Shown in pieces: positions 34,745-41,396 of a stretch of 41,396 nucleotides of DNA (its first letter is position 1; every line of letters starts with the position of its first letter). The translations under genes were made by a program, and so were the position numbers. The DNA is from Chromera velia (taxonomy: Eukaryota; Sar; Chromeraceae), in contig JAHBMJ010000751.1 in the NCBI GenBank assembly GCA_018398765.1, positions 1 to 41,396 of the forward strand, written 5' to 3'. The notes beneath the pieces are model-generated. The model saw only the letters and a list, made by a program, of their open reading frames with translations. It was not told the origin of the DNA and did not search any database.

Positions 34745-37700
34745 GCAGAGGGACAGACAGTAAGAAAGGTCGGACAAATGCGGAACACATCGAAGAGAAC
34801 GACGAGTTTGGTTGTTGATTTCATTTAAGTTCCTTTCCGCACGGAGAAAGAACAGCGAGCGGACGCTTGCATCACCCCCTCTCCCACATGATCTTTCCCA
34901 GCCTCACCATGTTATTCCCCAAATCCACCATGCAGTTTTCTCTCTCCCCCCCTTCCCCCCACCTTTGCATCCAGGGCCCTCCACCCGAACCCGCTCGTGA
35001 CTCCTCCTTGCTCCCTTGAGGCCGCAGCTTTGACGCGACTGCGGGGCAGGACATGTCACGACGATGAGTCAGAGAAAAGGGCAAGAAAGAGCTTCATGTG
35101 CGTGCAGGAAGAAAAGAGGGAGAACGTTTTGAAGAAATGGAAGACCAAAGAAGGGAGACTCATCACAACACTGCAGAGCATTTGTTTACCTGACACATCT
35201 CAATTCACTTGCACACGAAGGAATGTACCCGAATTAAGGACTCACTCTTCACTTGCTTCCATGTCCTCAATAATGCAACTGTGAATGTATTAATATTTGG
35301 ATCAATCGACTGACACAGAGAGCGCGTGTCTGAGTTCTTCGAGAAACTCCGTCTCTCTGGCAGACTCCTCCTCCTGTCCCCCCTCTGATCCCTCCCCCTC
35401 GCCTAGGAGGAGACGGTCAGCTTCAGAGGAAGACGAAGACACAAAGGCCAAACTCTTGAGGGCCTCTCCCTCTCCCTCCTCCTCCCACGTGGTGTCTCCA
35501 TTCTCTTCCTGTTCCTCTCCCCCTTGTGATGGAGAGATACCCTCGGAGAATTTCAAGAGGGGCCCCTGAATGTTCCACAAGACCCCCGTCGATGAGGGGG
35601 CAGAGCCGCTTTTCAAGACGGAGGAGGAAGGAGACGAAGAGGGTCTCTTTGGAGAGGGGAGAACCAGAGGGAGGGACAAAGCGCGGTCGGCGAGGAAAAT
35701 CTGCACACACACACACACACACACACACACGCCAACACAGACTTGCACAAACGCTCATCTACGTATGAATACATGTGCATGTTTGCTCACCTGCACACAA
35801 ATAGATACTCGCAAGCGAAGGGGTGAGAGCTCGGTTCGGTGGGAGGAGTACAGATTCACAAAGCACAGACAGGAAACAATAACGTGACACAAGGGCGCCA
35901 GAGCGGGTCTGAAGGACGTTCAAGCACCGAGCAGCTTTATTAAAACCGTGCTTCCGTCTACTTAAGCGACTTTTAAACGATACACGCGGATAGATGCTTT
36001 ACTTCAATATTCCGTCCGAGCAAAGAGAAAGAAAGCGTTCTCTTCAAGTCGACTTGGAAAGCCGACGTCAGATAACAGAACATAGGACATACGACAAAGG
36101 GGATGAAAGAAGGATGGAAGTACTCAGGAAGGCGAAAGAGAGAGACTCACAGAAGTCAAGTCTCGCGAAAGCACTCCCGTCATCTCTCCAACGTCAGCCG
36201 AGGGCGTCTTCATTTCTTTCCCTCCCTTGTTCCCCTTCTCCCTTCCTCTCTTCCACCAAGATCCAAATATTGTCCCGACCCCCACACCCCTCCCTGCTTG
36301 GAACTTTTTATAGTCCACAGCCACCCAGTGCCCCTTCCGCAGAAGCCCCAGGGGGGGCGTACTAGCAGGCACCAGAGTCAAACGGCCAACCGAGGCTGCC
36401 AACTTTCTCTCGACCTTCACGCTATGGGCATTCAGTGCCACCGACTTGAGCGAATTTTTCTTTTTTGGACTTTGTCGAAGTCGAGGGGTTACCTTGGACC
36501 CCCCCCCGTTCTGAGAGGGACCGCACGTCACCCAGTGTGCCGCTGTCCGGGCTATTCTGTTGCATGCAATCACGTGGAAGGCTGAGGGAAGAAAGGAAGG
36601 CGATGGAAGGTCAACAGCTTGGGCGAATGCCGGCAGATTGGGGCACCATCCCCTCTCTGCCTTGCCCATGCTGACATCCTCTTCGAGTGTCTGCTGAAAG
36701 GATTCCCAGAGAGGGAGACGGGGGACATGGGGGACACCCAGAAGGACGAGACCGCTGTTAAGGACGAAGAACTGATCAGCACTCGACAGACAGCCTGCAA
36801 GGAAACAAAAACATCCAGGCAGACAGACAGAGAGACCGTCTGGACACGACCCCTTTTCGCATGCCCTTTTGCCCTCGGATACGCCTTTTTTTTTCACGTT
36901 TTTCCTCCGCACTTCCAATTCAGACAGGCAGATAAACATGCAGGCACTCTCTCAGACACACAAGGCGACAAAGTTGATGCCGCCTCTTCTCTTTTTCTTC
37001 CTTACTCGCAACGTCAGAACAGACAGCTTGACAGACAGCTTGACAGACAGACAGACAGACAGAGAGACAGACAGACAGACAGACAGAAAGACAGACAGAC
37101 TATATGTTTCTTCTTCTCCCTTCTTTTCTTCATGAACACAATAGACAAAACAGATAGACAGACAGACAGAAAGACAGAAAGAAAGAAAGAAAGAAATAAA
37201 GAAATAAAGAATCAATGAAAGAAAGAAACAGAGAGAGAGGGAGATAGAGATAGATAGATAGAGAGGGAGAGAGAGAGAGTGAGTGAACAGAAAATCAGAC
37301 GGAAAGGCAGTGAGAGATCATCCATCAATCGATCCATTCTGCCGGCCAGCCTCTCCCTCTCCCCTCCCCCCCCCTCCTCTCAGCCTGACCCACCGACCCA
37401 CCAGGATGTGAAGGGAAACTCATTGCAGTCCCAGCGGTTGATGTCACGTGAGGGCCTCTGAGAGGAATCTCCACTCTGCAGAGACATCAAACAGAGAAGA
37501 AATTAAACGAAGAAGCAAAACAGAACAGATGGGCAAACGAAGGTAGGGAGTTGGAGAAGACAATCAATGCCTCATGGTAATCAGGGGCTCGTGAGGGCAA
37601 AAAACGCGACTGCATCTGAAACGTATGAAAACAACGTTGACGTCGAAACATGTTTTTGCACTGGCTCGTGTGTAAAATCTGATCCCGAGTCTCTTTCACT

Positions 37701-37777
37701 CAAGAAACAGAAATTCGTCTCTCCTGAAAGAGAATCTTCTCCGGAAAAAAATTGAGAGACCTGATCAACTGAAATTG

Positions 37778-37828
<51 letters not shown>

Positions 37829-38016
37829 TTCGCGCACGCTTGCAAGGCAATGTGCGTGAAAGAGAAAGGCGAGGAGAGACACCATTGGGGCAGCCCGGGA
37901 CAGAAGAAACAAAGTGTCAAAGGGAGAAAACCGCAAGCATGCTGCAAAAGACAATAGACACACGACACATACACACAGACGCACAGACACACACGACACA
38001 TACACACAGACGCACA

Positions 38017-38082
<66 letters not shown>

Positions 38083-40569
38083 AGCGTAACTGGAGGACGC
38101 AGCACGTGCGAAAAGAAAGCCCAGCTGACCAATAGTTAGACAGTCTATTGGAGGGCTTGGGAACGAAGACTCACTCACACAGAGTCCTTGAAACCTGAGA
38201 CAGAAGATGAAGCCCCTCCAGCTGACTGACCGTTTGAATATTCGGAATTTCCCCCTCAGAGGTGTGGAGGGGGCAGACACAGCAGTGGAGCCCTTCAGAG
38301 GATCGAGACTCAAATGGCCAGCCAGGAGGTCCAGTTCGTTCGTCGTCAACTGCATACACGCGGCCAGCCGGTCCCATTATATATAAAAGAAGGCGCGAGA
38401 ATGAAGAGAGAACCTTCTGCTCAGCAGAACGGCGACAAGAGCGCGTAAGTCCGAAAACCATCCAGCTTCTCACATGCACTTCGACAGAGTAGTTCAAAGG
38501 ACACAGAAGAAAGGGACAAGCTACCCCAAAGGCAAGAAGAAGGTACGTGGAAGCACATCCACTCGCGCAGTCTCAGGCCTTCCTCACACGACCACCCATT
38601 CAGTCACTCACCCGAACAACTGCTTCTGCCAGTCTTTTTCCTTCCAGCTCCTTCGACTCCTGAAGCAAACCCACACAAGAACGGCATGGACACATATGTA
38701 TCTGTGAGCGAGCTCGGACAAGATTTAGAAAATATGCACAGAGAGCAGGCGGGGAGAGAGCTTTTTCGAGTATATTCGTGTTTCTGTGCGTATGTGTGTG
38801 CGAGAGACAGAGACAGAGGCACACAGAGAGAGACAGGGGGAAAGAGAAACAGAGAAAGAGAGAGAGAAGCATATTCACAGCAGAGAATCACCTGAGTCGG
38901 GAAGGAAAACCTAGGAGGGGCAGGCGATGATGATGGGCCCGCACATCCCCCGTGAGAAAATGGTTATGGGGGTTCTGATTGACGCTCATGAATGAACGCT
39001 CATCTTCCTTCCTTCACATCTCTAGCCCCCCACCCGGCCCATGCACCCAAAGACTGACTGACTGACTGACTGACCATGGCAACAACGAGTGCTTCGAGCT
39101 CGTCGAATGCATTCAAGAGGAGCGCATCGGAAAGGTCGAGGAACAGAGAGGAGAGATGTCCCTCCCCTTCCCCTGCTCCAAGCGAAGCTTCACTCAACTT
39201 GGTTGTGTTCATTTGAAGGAAACTGTTCCAATCCTCAAACTCAAAACGAGGAGATCTGTCTCGGTACGTTGCGGTTCTGCTGTCGCCGTCTCTCCCGCTC
39301 TTCTGACTTTCTGAAGATGGAGAGGTAACGGAGGACAGAGAAATCCCTGACGAGGCGGAAGTGCTCTCTCCTCCCCCCCCTTCCTCTTCAGAGCCGGGGG
39401 GTCTTTTCACAGGAGGACCCTTCTTGAGGGCCTCTTGGTGCTCTCGCAAATGTCTGTTGTGACCGTCCGCAATGCCCCAAAGCTGCAAGGAAAAAAAGTT
39501 GTGTTTGTCTTCCAAAGAAATATGTACACACTCATTCTACCGCAGTCCCTCCCGGCCATCTGCATTGCTCCACAATAGTGCAAAGGCAAAAAAGAAGGGC
39601 AGCATGCGCAAATCAAGGAATGAAGAACGCATCAATCTGGGGAGGGGGGGGGAGAAAGTAGGGCCGGCGGACAGAAAAAGCAAAGAGAAACCTCATGAGC
39701 CCCCCTATGCAAACCCAACCCTTTCTAAACAACCATTGACGACAGAATCTGCCCCTTCTGTTCACCTGTGCGAATGCGAAGCGGATGTGCTGCCAGTAGA
39801 CATCCTCTGGACTCTCCTGCAATCTTCCCGCGTCAAACTTCACCTCCCTCTGTAAGTATTCGACCTGTTGCCTGAAGAGCTCTCGGGCACATGAGAAAAG
39901 GCGCCTGCCGGGACTGCTTCGCGCCATTCTCTTTGCAATTGCTGAAAGGAATTTTCCGATTTCCGCAGCACTCAGGAACCCCTCAACATACCCACTGCCG
40001 TACGCCTGCAGCACAGGGTCCGCCCCCCTTTCTGCCTTCACGAACAGATCACTCCATCCTGTCTCCCCCCTCCTCTCCTTCAAGAAGCGCCCCCAGGCAA
40101 TGGCGGACTCAGGTGACTCCCCAATGTCCAACCTGAATTTTCGGAGTCCTTTCTCGAAGTTCATCGACACTCCCTTCGAGGCGTTGAACTTGAGGATGTC
40201 CACATTCGTGGAGACGTCAAAAAGAGGAACGGCAGGAAGACCGGACCACGCCCGTCTGCTTCTCTCAAGCACTGACAGAGACAGAGGAACGGGTGAGGAG
40301 GACCCAGAGACAACTGCATCAGCGGAAGCATTCACACCTCCAACCTCCCGACCTCCCTCCCACGTAGAACTGGAGACCAGAAGCGTTGTCTTGCCCTCTT
40401 CGAGCAGAGACTCCACAGGGATTCCCTCACGGGCTTTCCCCGGAGCCTCCTCTCGAGAAACGGAGGAGAGAGGTAGGGCGCATACAGGACTGAGGTGGAA
40501 GGATCCTAAAACAGCAAGAAGAAGCAAAAGAGGAAGGGAAGGAAATCTTCCACGCGTGGCCGCCACCAT
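34411..40569 (-). CDS. Phospholipase B-like protein (PLBD/LAMA family)
   Basis: Minus-strand exons in phase: 40569-39766, 39482-39075, 38659-38612, 38349-38231, 37475-37402, 36794-36151, then 35700 to about 35300, 35038-34908 and 34596-34411. A signal peptide (SLPLLLLLAVLGSF) starts the protein. Family signatures follow in order: GSGYVEGFLSAAEI, LWGIADGHNRH, FEDWNSFLQMNT, DLLAGHLS, MSFPSHPGCLSSADQFFVLN, IACNRIARTAAHW, GHWVAVDYKKFQAG, and NACIFREMQAEV. PLB-like proteins are lysosomal or secreted Ntn-hydrolase relatives acting on phospholipids or N-acyl lipids. Several acidic or Ser-rich inserts enlarge this copy. At the position of the expected nucleophile Cys the exon 3/4 junction encodes RLAEAVVRL. 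The border after 35300 and the true C-terminus are unresolved; the gene may extend to about 33982. Confidence 0.7.
34627..34741 (+). repeat. (CA)n / CACTTA microsatellite
   Basis: CA repeats with a central block of CACTTA units at about 34662-34691. It lies in the intron just upstream of the last proposed exon of the phospholipase-like gene, where it reads as GT/TG on the coding strand before the acceptor. Confidence 0.9.
35703..35731 (+). repeat. (CA)n dinucleotide repeat at an intron acceptor
   Basis: On the gene's strand this is a (TG)n run immediately followed by CAG and the exon at 35700. Confidence 0.85.
37021..37275 (+). repeat. GACA, GAAA and GATA microsatellite block
   Basis: Consecutive (GACA)n, (GAAA/GAAT)n and (GATA/GA)n tracts within the large intron between the exons at 37402 and 36794. 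Confidence 0.9.
37777..38080 (+). repeat. CT/GT and CA/GA compound microsatellites
   Basis: (CT)n then (GT)n at 37777-37829 and (CA)n then (GA)n at 38021-38080, in inverse order, so the two compound tracts are potential inverted repeats. Both are intronic in the phospholipase-like gene. Confidence 0.85.
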
Positions 40570-41017
40570 CTTCTATTGCCGTCTCTTTCTACTATTCTGC
40601 TCGTGCCTCTCGTTCAGTCATGCCGCGAGCAAAGGGCACGGAGGTGTGGAAGTGTGATTCATCAGCCCCCCACAGATCCCAGGAACAGCCGCTAGACCGG
40701 TGTATTTATCGCCATACGTGGATCGTTAGATGCGCTAAACACGGTCGACGAGGGCTACGACCATTCTGATTCAGGAAAAGATACTGTGACAGTTGGCAGG
40801 CTCCAAGCGCCGTTCGATAAGCAACCAACGCCGCCAGAGCCACTTTCTTGGACAACAGACTCTCCTAGCTTTTACAGTATGTAACTTCGATCGGAGCCTG
40901 ACCCTTGTGCTTCGACTTGTTCGCTGATGTTCGCTGTTCAGTCTGATTCCGCCGATCATATTTTGGTCATTTTCGCGCGGGGGACTCGTACAAAATACTT
41001 TATGCAACGGCGTTGCA

Positions 41018-41054
<37 letters not shown>

Positions 41055-41396
41055 AGCCATCAATTTGCTGGTTGCATAAGGCGGCGGCGCGTATGTAATG
41101 GATGCTAGAATGCGGCGGCGCCCAGAGGGACCACCTCAGCCCTCTTATGCAACGCCGTTGCATAAGCTATTTTGTACGAGCCCCCGCGGGCCGCGCGGCG
41201 CGGCATACCAAAACAAAACGGATCACCAAAGGAATAGCACCTTCTGTATGGCCGGTCCCGCAATGGCCCGCCCGCGCGGAAAACCCGCGACCCCTAGCTA
41301 TAAAATTTGTCAGTTCATTTTTTTTTTTGCATGCATGCATCGATACATGCAAACACATGCATTTCAATTGAGGACTCAATGAGGAGTGATAAACAT
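40570..41396. other. Upstream region of the phospholipase-like gene
   Basis: No gene is supported. It contains the short inverted-repeat element at 40976-41188 with its poly-C core, and a TGCATGCATGCA run near 41329-41340. Confidence 0.5.
40976..41188. mobile_element. Short MITE-like element with 44-bp inverted repeats
   Basis: Left arm 40976-41020 and right arm 41145-41188 are inverted repeats differing only by one indel and a couple of bases. Each contains ACTCGTACAAAATA-type outer sequence and an inner palindrome TTATGCAAC-n3-GTTGCATAA. The interior has a homopolymer of about 32 C's (41021-41052), then GGCGGCGGCGC-rich sequence. No coding capacity. The GC-rich outer ends merge with GC-rich flanks, so a target duplication cannot be defined by eye. 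Confidence 0.75.

Noticed and set aside
34590-34828. Cys/Val-rich minus-strand and Thr/His-rich plus-strand frames
   Set aside because: Translations of the (CA)n/(GT)n microsatellite.
36952-37218. Frames rich in Asp-Arg-Gln-Thr or Ser-Val-Cys-Leu
   Set aside because: Products of GACA and GAAA microsatellites inside an intron of the phospholipase-like gene.

Overview
The window is nuclear DNA of a eukaryote. Five of the six genes I can support need at least two introns to read through, intergenic DNA is full of microsatellites, and one tRNA-like gene carries an intron. Extracellular TSP1 repeats, a long low-complexity kinase tail, near-even base composition and abundant TGCATGCA motifs suggest an alveolate, most likely a chromerid such as Chromera velia. 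That placement is inference; no marker gene here proves it. Exon structures below were built by hand from splice-site phase, so coordinates of coding genes are outer bounds with exons listed in the text.

Layout, left to right. 901-2304 (+): a secreted protein with leucine-rich, receptor-L-like repeats, two exons. 5211-9372 (+): a glutathionyl-hydroquinone reductase (Xi-class GST), ten exons. 11047-11171 (+): an intron-bearing tRNA-like gene. 11680-20496 (+): a roughly 1,760-residue three-pass membrane protein with LamG-like and thrombospondin type-1 modules, 14 exons. 20497-24800: a gene-free AT-rich block with at least two non-autonomous transposon-like elements. 24801-25907 (-): a small papain-fold cysteine protease without signal peptide. 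26802-32683 (+): a divergent protein kinase with a tail of about 990 residues, encoded mostly by one 3.5-kb exon. 34411-40569 (-): a phospholipase B-like Ntn-hydrolase-family protein whose nucleophile cysteine appears to be missing. 40976-41188: a compact inverted-repeat element containing a long poly-C tract.

The genes do not form an obvious pathway or operon. The protease and kinase genes are divergent over about 0.9 kb; the kinase and phospholipase-like genes converge. The more unusual signals are the architecture of the TSP1/LamG receptor-like protein, a high share of 5' splice sites with C at +3 (GTCAGT), one intron in the GST gene that cannot be spliced in frame at canonical sites, and four separate inverted-repeat mobile-element candidates.
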